Part shown: positions 55,010 through 64,000 of the stretch, piece after piece | Numbering within the stretch: position 1 is the stretch's first letter | How the letters are laid out: each line of letters begins with the position of its first letter | DNA from: Butyriboletus loyo | Lineage: Eukaryota > Basidiomycota > Agaricomycetes > Boletales > Boletaceae | Assembly (NCBI GenBank): GCA_038093515.1 | Contig: JBBPSI010000069.1 | Span: forward strand, 54,615-118,614 | DNA length: 64,000 nucleotides | Direction of reading: 5' to 3' | Translations under genes and position numbers: made by a program | Notes under the pieces: generated by a model | Told to the model about the DNA's origin: nothing | The model's input: only the letters and a program-made list of their open reading frames with translations | Database searches by the model: none

Positions 55010-55325
55010 GTCGATTCGACCGCGTCCCCCTTTGCGATATGGTTCTGTTCCGGGGCGACATCCGTAAATACAATCGTAGACATTGCCGCGTTTCTGGAAA
55101 CGGGTTGCGGTATCACACTGGGCCCGGTGTCAACTCCCTGTCAGCGAGTACAGAGGCCGCGGGCTGATGATAAACCGAGGCATGAGGTGATGTGAACAAG
55201 CAAGTTACCTCTCGAAAAGGTAAGGACGGCAGTGGTAGGATCGAATTGATCATCTCAATTTGAGAATGATAGTGAGCAGAAACGTATCTCATGATAATCA
55301 TATACAACAACGGTGATGATCAGGA
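55010..55325 (-). pseudogene. DUF6533-type gene relic F
   Basis: Minus strand: the C-terminal exon is recognisable near 55,025-55,180 (frame broken), followed immediately by the 'LTFSRE' exon (CTTTTCGAGAG, 55,207) and the 'VVVYDY' exon (55,280-55,320). All exons between (most membrane segments) are missing, so it is an internally deleted copy. Located between the two halves of a split 44,893-gene relic. Confidence 0.65.
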
Positions 55326-55494
55326 ACCCATGCATAGAATAACCCCTGCTTCAAAATCGGTCCGAGTTGCGATGACCATTCATTACGCCCCGTCTATTCC
55401 GATTCTATTGATGCGTCAAAACATCCCGCTGCATCTATGCCATTGCCTGTACCTCTCGTGTTCATTTACTACATCCTTACCATCAGAGCCTTGC

Positions 55495-55710
55495 GCAGGA
55501 ATACCCTCTCTCGCGTTCCCCTCTACGAGTCCCTTCCTTTGTGCGAGAAACAAACCCCTCGAATTTCGTACACCCAGACTGGTGACCGCATTTATCAAAT
55601 CCTCTATATCCTTTTCTGACTCGTTGCACACCACCATCCTCTTTTACCGCGGGGACCGCACGATCGATCGGACGCCCACCCTTATAGACAGAGCTCCGCG
55701 GAGCTAACCC
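55495..55710 (+). pseudogene. Exon 2 relic of the 44,893 gene (copy F)
   Basis: Plus strand 'NTLSRVPLYESL' and, in another frame, 'VTAFIKSSISFSDSLHTT', 'LFYRGDRTIDRTPTLID' match 'DYFSRVPLR', 'VIALIKTSLSILDPIHVTS' and 'LFYREDGTVDPTPILID'. Stops soon after where the intact gene continues. Confidence 0.72.
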
Positions 55711-55904
55711 ACAACGTGCCTAACCTGCTTCCCGTCGATGACAACCCTCGACTGTTCTTCGACGCTCTTTCCAACCCCTCCTACGGCCGTGTTGAAGGTC
55801 TGACCTGAGACAGAGCCTTGAGTGAATCAGAGTGACATGTGGATACAGGACCGGGTCTGAACTCGAACACGTAAAAATGCGTTTCGCTGGTGTTGGTGTG
55901 ATTG

Positions 55905-56335
55905 GCCGGGCCATGACGAGGAGGAAGGGATGCGAATATGACGGCGAGGTTGCGGCCCAAACTCTGTACAAGCTTCCATACTAACGACATGGATATCACC
56001 AACCTCGAGGCCAGGTTTCATTTGGTGATTCTAGATCCTGCCACCTTGCCGACACGCGGGGTGTACCTCGATCCGTGCTGCCGTCATGTCCCTCAGTTAT
56101 TCATCGCCTTGCCTGAACTTTACCCATTCATGCCCGACGGAAAGTGGGTAGCAAGGACAGGTGAACGCACCTGTAAGTGTCCTGGCTTTCCACAAGATCG
56201 CAACCGCTCTATGAACATGGCGGTGTAAATTCACATATAACATGCAATGAACTGAGCAGTTACTCACCGGAATCCCGAACCACTACTTCGAGCAGATTTG
56301 AAGGGTAGTCAACCGAATGATGGAAGCGCGCCGGG
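55905..56335. repeat. Inner inverted repeat, left arm
   Basis: Reverse complement of 59,876-60,440 with small gaps: 'ccttcatactaacgacatgg'-type sequence near 55,970-55,995 against 60,355-60,380, and 'ggaatcccgaaccactactt' (56,270) against 'agtagtgattccgggatgcc' (59,921). No gene inside. Confidence 0.75.
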
Positions 56336-57481
56336 CATCTGCTTTTTTTAAAAATGTGTTGGTCCGCCTTTGCGTATACAGCCCTATTTTTGAGTTTACA
56401 TCAAGGCTATAGGCTATAGTGACGCCATGATGGTTTCCATGGTTTTCCACCGGCGCGCCCGCGGCTCATCGAACACCGGGATCGAGCAATGAGCGCGGCG
56501 GTCTACTTGTTCAATGGAGGGCCCTTAGTTCGCGGCGGGAACAAGTACCAAATAACGAAACTTTTGACCCGACCTCTGTCGTGTGCTGCCACTTAGGTCG
56601 ATCATAGCTATGAATCAAAGAGATAAACCTTGCGGTCATGGGGTAGTCAGCGAGGACTCTCCATGCTACGCATCTAGGGGGGAAAATGCCGCATGAGGCT
56701 GTAGAGTTGATTCTTGAAACGTATGTAGGTGCCACGAGATTGTGGCGCTCCAGCCCATGGCCCCATGCCAAATTTTATTTAATCCCCTCTTCAGCGCATT
56801 GTCAAGTTTCGACATTCAATGGAGCCGCTCTTCTTCTGCGATTGGACTTTGAAATCTCAAGTCCCGCCGCCGCATCAGCGAGCGAGTCGGGATTGGTTGT
56901 TGTGACTATTTTGAAGCGAACAGAGTCTGAGTCCGAGATCTTGGAACTGAAGGTCTGATGGGTGACAAACATTTCATTTCCGATCAAAATTCCGAGGCCA
57001 AAAACCCGGCGAATGTCTGCGTTCTTAACACACGCCGGAAAAATTTAGAGAAATAAGTGGTAGTTAGGACCGACTAATCTGAATCTATATATTAGAGCCG
57101 ATAGGTATAGCTATCTTTTTGAAGTGTCAGAGAGCATATTCTGGTTTTTTTCGCACATCCCGTGCCAAGTGGGAGATACCCGAGTAATATTAAATATCGA
57201 CTCTGTTTGGCTGTGCGCTGCTCTTGAATATTTGAATTGCCACCCGCAGTCCTCCATTCTGTATCGCCCGGTTTTTTTACTTACGTTGAATAGACGGAAC
57301 CATAATCCCCTGTCCAGCCAAATTTCCGAATGAATAATTCACATAGGGCCGAACAGAAGTTATAATTTCTGAGTGTCCCTAAACCTCGACTTATCTTACT
57401 CTTACTCGCTTCCTGGTCAACTTCTGATTGCTGGTTGTCCATCAAGCAGGCGTCGCTGCCAGCGCTTCTCTCTTGCACGGC
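56336..57481. other. Spacer left of gene D, no gene recognised
   Basis: Short open frames without family resemblance. TATAATTT at 57,361, about 120 bp before the gene D start, is a weak core promoter candidate. Confidence 0.45.
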
Positions 57482-59296
57482 ATGTCCTCCAACTTGGGGC
57501 CTACTTTGAACGCTACCTGGATAGATGACTACACAGCCAGTATGATCACCCACACTTCTAGTCAACGACTCATCTTATAAGGTACTACAGTTGCAATAAT
57601 CAGTATCGTCGTGTATGACTATAGTGAGTGATACTTGGTGCACGCCATCCTTCTCACTTGAAGTGACAATCGCGATCCTGTCACTGCCATTCCAGTCCTT
57701 ACCTTTCACAGAGAGGTATTTTGTTCCGCTCCCAACCTCTTCTTTTCGTGTTTGATGGCTCATTGTTTATAAAGATAAACTACATTTGGGTAAGGATGAG
57801 ACGACTGTCAACCAAGTTCTGTGTCCCTGATGGTATTTCAGTGCAGGCCCTGGACTTGGGTCTCTACACTGTTCGTTGCCGTACGTATAATGCCTCATGG
57901 GATGGTCTGCGATATACGTTCCAAACTGACCGTCCCATAGGTCCGTTATCTCGGTCTTTGTTGGGCTATGTAGGACTGCCCCACCGCATATTTGAAAACA
58001 CAGCTAACTCTGAATCCATTCTCAAGCATACTTTCACTCGGTACTGTCCATGAATACTGACTACGTGTCAAGGTTGATTAGGCTGACTACGATCGCAGTT
58101 GGCAATGCTTTTCTACCTGGTCCTGGTGACGTCAGTTTTGCTGCTTTATATATAATCCATCACTAATGATCATGTTCTGATAGACGTAGGTGCCTCATCT
58201 GCACAAATGGTGCTGTAACGTTAACAGGCAAACAGATGTAAGCGTACCCTGTTACAACTCTCAGCACCATGTATACCATTTCGAAGGTATTGTAATGTTA
58301 CTGGTTGGTGATTGGACATACGTATTGTTTCTCGCTGCTGCCGATCGTGAGTCATCGTGCTCCCTACCTCAGTGTCCATTTGTGTTAACTTAGATCGCAG
58401 TTGTGATGGTTCTGCGCGCTTATGCAATCTGGAATCGATCGAGGATAATTCTTGGTATCCTCTTATTCATTTATGTGCCAGTCGTCGTCGTCTCCGTGGT
58501 TTGGAATGTCATTTACGAGAACCCTAACAAGACATTCTCAGGTGCGTTTCGGGCTAAATTGGAAATCTCGGTGCAGTCCTGAGCGAGTGACTCTATCTTG
58601 TCGTCTGTTTCTCCAGTAACGATCATCCATGTCCTCGATTTGACGTATTGCAGCTACTCGTTTCGTATGACATCCTCCTCGATGACATACAGAGCAATTC
58701 CCCGAATTGTTCTCGGTGCTACACTGTTGATTCTCGCCGTCTTCCCAACTCTAAAACAGTCGATCGAGTGGTACAGAATGACGAAGCGCTGGCAGATCAA
58801 CCGCACTTTGAAGCTGCTCGTGAGAGAAGAAATAGTTTACTTCGCCTTGTATGTTTCCCTTGTCCCATCCCGTCATTTCTACACGTCCATCGTTCGCCTC
58901 ACCTTTTCTCTCTCAAAAACCCACAAAGAAAAACTAACCACCCAGGCACTTCCTCTGACTAGGACTCTACTTTTCAACATCCTTGTCGTAGTCCAACCTG
59001 GGTATCCACTCCCCACCGTTTTGATGGTCTTCTTGGTCAGCTTTAGTTATTCGGTTTCATGCGTTATCATGCCTCGGTTCATCATTAACGTGAGGGAATT
59101 GTACGACCCTGACTTGCGGGGATGGCGAGGAATCGACACCGGATTCGGAGTATTCTCACAATTCGATTCCACGACTACTTCTGGGATGGCATTCGCGGAT
59201 TTCGGTCTGGAGCAGGGTCAGACAGCGGAGGGTAACGCGGGCAACTCGGAGGGAATTCAACTTGAAGAGGTCAAGGAAGGTGCACGTCAGGTATGA
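57482..59296 (+). CDS. DUF6533-type multi-pass membrane protein, gene D
   Basis: Exon 1, 57,482-57,539: 'MSSNLGPTLNATWIDDYTA'. Then 'AIISIVVYDY' (57,592-57,624), the 20-nt exon 'LTFHRE', the 15-nt exon 57,775-57,789 ('INYIW'), 'RPWTWVSTLFVA', 'VRYLGLCWAM', 'NAFLPGPGD', an exon 'HFEGIVMLLVGDWTYVLFL' ending AAAD, 'VMVLRAYAIWNRSRIILGIL', 'VTIIHVLDLTYCSYSFRM' to 'KLLVREEIVYFAL', and the last exon 'LLFNILVVVQPGYPLP', 'IMPRFIINVRELYDPDLRGW', 'IDTGFGVFS' and an acidic Gln-rich tail ending at 59,296. All exons are open with canonical sites, so it should be functional. Only plus-strand member and the centre of the 53.4-64 kb nested repeats. Intron and exon sequence is closest to gene C. Function unknown. 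Confidence 0.82.
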
Positions 59297-59875
59297 TCGA
59301 GGGCTGAATGACGGAGGACGATGTTATGTTCAAAATGTTACCCGCGGATACAGACTCATTTACCCCATCATCTACGTGTACTGTGTTTCGAAGCACAATC
59401 TTTGTATGTATGTACGAACGCGCTGATTCGAAGAAACCAAGCTACAACTGCCATGACGTTCGCAACGACGGCTTATTCATTTCGTCGTCGCGGCGAAGTT
59501 CATCTCGACCCATTGCCAGTTGGAGCACCATTTCGATTGGTGAACCCAGCCGTACGTGTTTCATCCTGTTCACTGGCTTCTCTCATCCTTGTTGACTGCG
59601 TCCAGAAAGAGATCCCTACCGTACTTTTGATATTGACCACGATCCCGGTGACGGCCTACTTCACTTCACATCTGCGATCATAACAATCACATCAAGTTAC
59701 TTGCCTCCGCGCAGGGATCAGGTCAGGCTGTTTGACGGAATCCAATTCAAGGGACGAAATAGTGGGAAACCACAAAACCACATCCCAGATGTCAAGGCCC
59801 GACCACCTCCCAGTCTCAGTTTCCATCCATGAATACCTGAAAACGATCCAAAGGTGTTTTAAAAAAGCGGATGAC
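59297..59875. other. 3' flank of gene D
   Basis: Two overlapping open frames (59,308-59,683) have no recognisable content; probably 3' UTR and spacer. Confidence 0.5.
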
Positions 59876-60440
59876 CGGCGCACTTCCAGTCATTTGGTTG
59901 GCTACCCTTCGTCTGCTCGAAGTAGTGATTCCGGGATGCCGGTAACTGTACTACGGAAACTGTGGGCCTCAGTTCATTGCATGGTGCATATGAATTTCCA
60001 CCGCCATGTTCACGGAATGGTTGCGAACTTGTGGAAAGTCAGGACACTTGCAGCTACGAAACTAGCCGAGTCAAAAACGAGCAAAAAGCTCGCCAAGAGT
60101 TCCGTCATCGATAAATCCACCAATCAGAGCTCTCAGATGGGCCTTAGGGGGGTCGTCAAGCGATAACGTTACTGTCTACTTTGCAGTTGTTGTTACCCAC
60201 TTTCCGTCGAGCATGGATTGGGTAAAGTTCAGGCAAGGCGATGAATAACCGAGGGACATGACGGCAGCACGGATCGAGGTACACCCCGCGTTATCGGCAT
60301 GGTGGCAGGATCTAGAATCACCAAATGAAACCTGGCCTCGAGGTTGGCGATATCCATGTCGTTAGTATGGAAGCTCGTACAGAGTTTGGGCCGCAACCTC
60401 GCCGTCATATTCGCATCCCTCGTCCTCGTCACGACCTGAC
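59876..60440. repeat. Inner inverted repeat, right arm
   Basis: Partner of 55,905-56,335 in opposite orientation; about 560 bp against 430 bp, so it contains extra sequence (about 60,050-60,180). A plus-strand open frame to 60,166 runs through it but has no family resemblance. Confidence 0.75.
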
Positions 60441-60449
60441 CAATCACAC

Positions 60450-60600
60450 CAACCTCCGCCCTCTTAACTCACCACGCCACATCCCCGGGCGAGCTCGCTT
60501 CGGATCTTGGTTAATGCCTCGAAGTGGTTCTTGTCTCTATCGCCCGCCCATTACGCCCTACTGCACAGCAGCCATCAAAGAACTTGGCAGGGATGCGTAG
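60450..60600 (+). pseudogene. Exon 1 relic of the 44,893 gene (copy E)
   Basis: 'gagctcgcttcggatcttgg' and 'AAIKELGRDA' match the exon 1 codons for ELASGLG and PTIKAFGRDY. Broken frame. Homology stops at GCAGGGA (60,587-60,593), as in copy F. Confidence 0.68.
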
Positions 60601-60695
60601 CTAAATTAGATATCCGAGTCACTGTTCAAGGTAACACCGTCCTCTAATACTTCAGCGTTATTGCTTATCCCAGTCCCCGTTCAACATGATGCATA

Positions 60696-61070
60696 CTATA
60701 TCACAACACTTCGAGTCGATTCGACCGCGTCCCCCTCTGCGATATGGTTCTGTTCCGGGGCGACATCTCTGAATACAATCGTAGACATTGCCGCGTTTTG
60801 ACTGGAAACGGGTTGCGGCATCACACTGAATCCGGTGTCAACTCCCTGCCAGCGAGTACGGAAGCCGCGGTCATACAGCTCTCGCACGCCGATGATAAAC
60901 TAAGGATAATAGCGAGCAAACAGGTATCTCACGATAATCATATACGGCAGTGATCATAATAACTGTTTTGGTCTACAATATTAATCAGTGACCAAAGGTA
61001 TGAGCGCCCGTACCAGAACATAGTAATCCATCTGGATAAACTCCAAAGCAGACTACAAATCGGGGGACAT
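60696..61070 (-). pseudogene. DUF6533-type gene relic E
   Basis: Minus strand: start ATG at 61,070 ('MSPDL', then TAG where gene A has CAG), exon 'VIMITAVYDY' (about 60,945-60,975), then directly the last exon 'FIIGVRELYDRGFRTRW' with 'VDTGFSVMPQPVSSQ' and a stop at 60,696. The entire membrane core is deleted. The last exon is much better preserved than in relic F. Confidence 0.75.
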
Positions 61071-61578
61071 GGCATGCGCAACAGAAGGCACGACGTCTGA
61101 CAGTTCACGTTCAACAACTCGCAAAGACTCGGAGTCAATGAGCGAGGAATGAGGAACGAGGCAGGCTGAGCTTAGTCAGGGAGGTAAAAGACCATGTTTC
61201 TTCAGCTGGGTTACCTGTTGTCATATCATATGTGCGTACTAATAGCACCGGGGGCAAACGGTCGGACAGAACACATCACGAGTCACAACGATGTACATGA
61301 ACCAAACGAGGACCCAAGCTATATCAGCGCAAGTGGCAGTGGATGCGCGGAAACAAACGAGGAACCAAAAATGGAGCGCGATGATCAAGAACCCATGCAT
61401 AGAATAACCCCTGCTTCAGAATCGGTCCGAGTTGCGATGACCGTTCATTACGCCCCAAAGGCTCCCGCAGTGGTATCTATTCCGAGTCTTGATGCGTCAA
61501 AAAAAGAAATCCCACCGTATCTATGCCCTTGCCTGTACCTCGTGTTCATTTACTACATCCTTACCATCAGAGCCTTGC

Positions 61579-61784
61579 GCAGGAATACCCTCTCTCGCGT
61601 CCCCCTTCACGCGAGTCCCTTCCTAAGCAAAACCCTCGAACTTCGTACACCCAGGCCGGTGATCGCATTTATCAAGTCCTCTATATCCTTTTCTGACTCG
61701 CTGCACGCCACCACCGACTTCTACTGCGGAGACCGCACGATCGACCGCACGTCCACCCTCATGGACAGAGTTCCGCAGAACTAA
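61579..61784 (+). pseudogene. Exon 2 relic of the 44,893 gene (copy E)
   Basis: Plus strand 'NTLSRVPLHASPF' and 'VIAFIKSSISFSDSLHATT', 'FYCGDRTIDRTSTLMD' match exon 2 of the gene at 44,893. The sequence from GCAGGAA (61,579) on mirrors copy F at 55,495 in direct orientation, and the similarity continues to about 61,950. Confidence 0.72.
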
Positions 61785-62299
61785 CCCACAACGTGCCTAA
61801 CACGCTTCCCGTCGATGACAACCCTCGACTGTTCTTCGACGCTCTTTCCAACCCCTCCTACGGCCATGTTGGAGGTCGGACCGGGACAGAGTCTTGAGTG
61901 AGTCAGAGTGACATGTGAATACAGGACCGGGTCTGAACTCGAACACGTAAAGATGTGTTTCACTGATGAAGACAAGGTAAGCCTTGTTTCTTCTACTAAC
62001 CGTGTCTTGTTTGGCAGCCCTCTTTCGATCGGGTACCTTGATGCCGTTACTGAGTAGTACCCCCTTACCTAGGCAAAGAAGTCCCACCTCTGGCCATCTT
62101 GGATCGTCCTATTCATTGGCATGATGGGCGGGACCACGAGAGGACGGTACTAAAAGAGAGAAAAGGATAATGCATTCGTACTTTGTAGCGGTCGCGAGCG
62201 AAGTGGAGTACGGAATCAGTGAATCAACACTGGTTGCCCAAACGACATGGAACAAGAGTCACGTACTGCCACAACCAGCCAAAATGATGGTCGCCAAAG

Positions 62300-62760
62300 G
62301 ACATGCGTAACAGACCGGTGAAGGAGTGAAAAGCGGGAGGCGGTCACCTGCCAGTCGAAGCGTCGATGACTCACAGGTACATGGGATCATGGTTTCAGCC
62401 GTGTCAAGTTCCCGAAGCATAATGCGACCGAGACACTGCGTTGCGGCGATGTCCATGTTGTTGTTTCCTTTAAAACAGCAGGATCATATGTACGTACAGT
62501 CCAGAGAACACCAAGTATATGTGCATAGATTTTATAGTGGATACTTGGGCCGCTTTCCGAAGCGTTGTACCCCATGAAGGAAGATGACGATAGACGGAGG
62601 GGACGCAGGTATCGTTGAGATAGATTGTGCACAGCGCCAACAAGAAGGATCTGCCCTTCAGCGTAGTCACACGTTGGGGCGAGATGAGAAGGTTACAGCG
62701 AAAACGACACTGAAAGCGAACGTGCGCGAGAACAAGGAGAAACCAAGGAGTGGTTGGGCT
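62300..62760. repeat. Duplicate of gene B upstream sequence and outer arm start
   Basis: Matches 43,280-43,840 in direct orientation at both ends, and its middle (62,480-62,700) is the reverse complement of 54,600-54,800. No gene. Confidence 0.6.
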
Positions 62761-62975
62761 TTACTCACGTGTCTGCTTCAATCCAACCCACCACACATCC
62801 CCTCCTTGCAGAGCGAGCTCGACGGATAGTCGAACAAGGCTAAGCGACGTAAATGGGGTCCAAAGCCTAGGCTTGACTAGCACTCTCACGGAATTTTGTT
62901 CGACAGATGACTACAGTCTATCGAACAAAGTTTCGTGAAAGCGTGGGCCTGACCTAGCACCCGATACCTCGCCGC

Positions 62976-63100
62976 TCATACCGGTCGCGTAAACAGTAAA
63001 TTCGAACTTGACCCAGGTGTGAACTGAAAAAGGGTTGTGAAGGGGACAGATACCTCTGTTTCGCACGCAATGACCTCTTTGTCTTGGATATCATCGGCTG
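62976..63100 (-). pseudogene. Relic of the 49,272 gene, minus-strand piece
   Basis: Minus strand 'FTPGSSSNLLFTRPV' (intact 'ILGSSANLLFTQPV') with 'IQDKEVIACETEVSV', matching 54,180-54,330 in inverted orientation. Confidence 0.72.
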
Positions 63101-63109
63101 TCGTCACGC

Positions 63110-63380
63110 CTGGGCAACCTTGCGCTACAACCTCCGGCCGTCTTTTGAAAGGCGACGTCCCCAATGTGATTCATATCCTCGCTTGTCCTCAACGAACCTC
63201 GCGTTTCTGCTGATTTTATGAAAATGGACTTTTCCATCCGGCCGGAATGTGTCCACTCTCAAATCGTCCGCATGAAGAATATTTATCGAAACCTCAATCG
63301 CCTCCCATGGATCGCCTCCTCTGCCATCTCAAAAATCCGCGTGCATGGCGAAGCACGACGACCAACATTTGAAATATTGT
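63110..63380 (+). pseudogene. Relic of the 49,272 gene, plus-strand piece
   Basis: Plus strand 'FMKMDFSIRPECVHSQIVRM' then 'IYRNLNRLPWIASSAISKI' and 'VHGEARR', against 'FMKMDPPIRPPPAESVRSQI' and 'FVRDLNRLPWIASSGVSSIY' of the intact protein. About 55 codons are open in one frame, better kept than the copy at 53.9-54.1 kb. It is flipped relative to its neighbour piece at 62,976-63,100. Confidence 0.78.
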
Positions 63381-64000
63381 AAACACTAACCTCTGACAAT
63401 TCTGCTGGTCATAGCGCATCAACGCCTGGCCAGAATTGGATGAAAACGATACTCACCATGGGTTGATAATGTGACCTAGCTATGGGCATGACGCCGGTTT
63501 CGCTTTCTTTCTGTTCTTCCTTCCTTTCTTTGCAGCTCATTCGCGCTCGTTCGTCTCTTTATCTCTGCCCGCGTGTCTGTTTGCATCATGTCTTGTCTCG
63601 GCAATGGCTTGAGTAGGCGGAGTGTTCCCTTCTCCGCGCTTTGTGACGCGATGAGGTTTATTCTAGGATTAATGAACAAGGGGAATGGGAAGACAAATGC
63701 GTTTAGACGCATTACGGTGGTTGCATTACCTCTATCGTGCATGGGAGAAGCGCAGTCACGCCGACCCAGTCGGAAGCTTGTTTCTTTTTATTGTATTTTC
63801 TTGCCTTTTTCACCCTTTAAGGTTCCACACTTTACACAATGACTCAGATACTAAACGAAAACCATCACTCAGGCTCTCTCCTGTCCAGCATCGCTGTGCA
63901 ATTACGAAGACGTTCTTGTATTCTTCATCAACTTGAGGTATCAATCACTCAAGCTGTAACGTTGAATGACCATTCTATAATCCATTCTTCCCAAGATATC

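Larger units (their letters stand above)
62480..64000. repeat. Outer inverted repeat, right arm
   Basis: Counterpart of 53,400-54,800 in opposite orientation apart from 63,110-63,375. It runs to the window edge, so its full extent is unknown. Confidence 0.72.

Noticed and set aside
59732..60166. 144-codon plus-strand open frame
   Set aside because: It runs through the inner inverted repeat and is not open in the partner copy.
1..64000. CRISPR arrays, bacterial operons, tRNA and rRNA genes
   Set aside because: No regularly spaced short repeats, no ribosome binding sites, and no A/B-box pair with cloverleaf or rRNA-like sequence was found by eye; introns and families are fungal.
53400..64000. 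Autonomous DNA transposon explaining the nested repeats
   Set aside because: No transposase, helicase or reverse transcriptase motif is present in the repeats or between them.

Overview
This window is fungal nuclear DNA. Genes are cut by short introns (about 50-70 bp, GT..AG), and the gene families point to an Agaricomycete basidiomycete. The WD40 proteins with a Ser/Pro-rich tail and a short Trp/Cys C-terminus, and the DUF6533-type membrane proteins, most resemble families I know from Boletales. That placement is from memory, not from a search.

Bases 1 to about 34,800 hold a decayed tandem array of one two-gene block: a WD40 propeller gene and FOL1, the folate biosynthesis gene, both on the minus strand. 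The right-hand block (WD40 29,289-31,479; FOL1 32,197-34,783) is the best preserved. I reconstructed FOL1 as four exons encoding 800 residues in the order two DHNA-like domains, HPPK, DHPS. To the left I count nine more WD40 3' ends, five of them still attached to an open seven-blade propeller. They alternate with FOL1 fragments: HPPK/DHNA pieces near 1, 11.85, 16.0 and 23.2 kb, DHPS pieces near 5.8 and 28.35 kb, and 5'-end pieces near 10.7, 20.55 and 27.6 kb. Every extra FOL1 is broken, while most WD40 propellers stay in frame. A WW-domain-like fragment (about 21.7-22.3 kb) and one inverted WD40 tail (about 11.3-11.8 kb) interrupt the array.

Bases 35 to 53.3 kb are ordinary gene space: a BTB/POZ gene, three minus-strand DUF6533-type membrane protein genes (A, B, C), two unrecognised genes, a Zn2Cys6 transcription factor, a low-complexity Ser/Pro/Gly-rich protein, and a relic resembling ribosomal protein eS30. 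Gene C carries an in-frame TAG that looks like a 3-bp duplication.

Bases 53.4 to 64 kb are a nested duplication centred on a fourth, intact DUF6533-type gene (D, plus strand). An outer inverted repeat, a middle direct repeat and an inner inverted repeat flank it. They carry fragments of the 44.9-kb and 49.3-kb genes and of DUF6533 genes.

No tRNA, rRNA, CRISPR array or intact transposase was seen. All exon structures are read by eye from splice signals and from comparison between copies inside the window.
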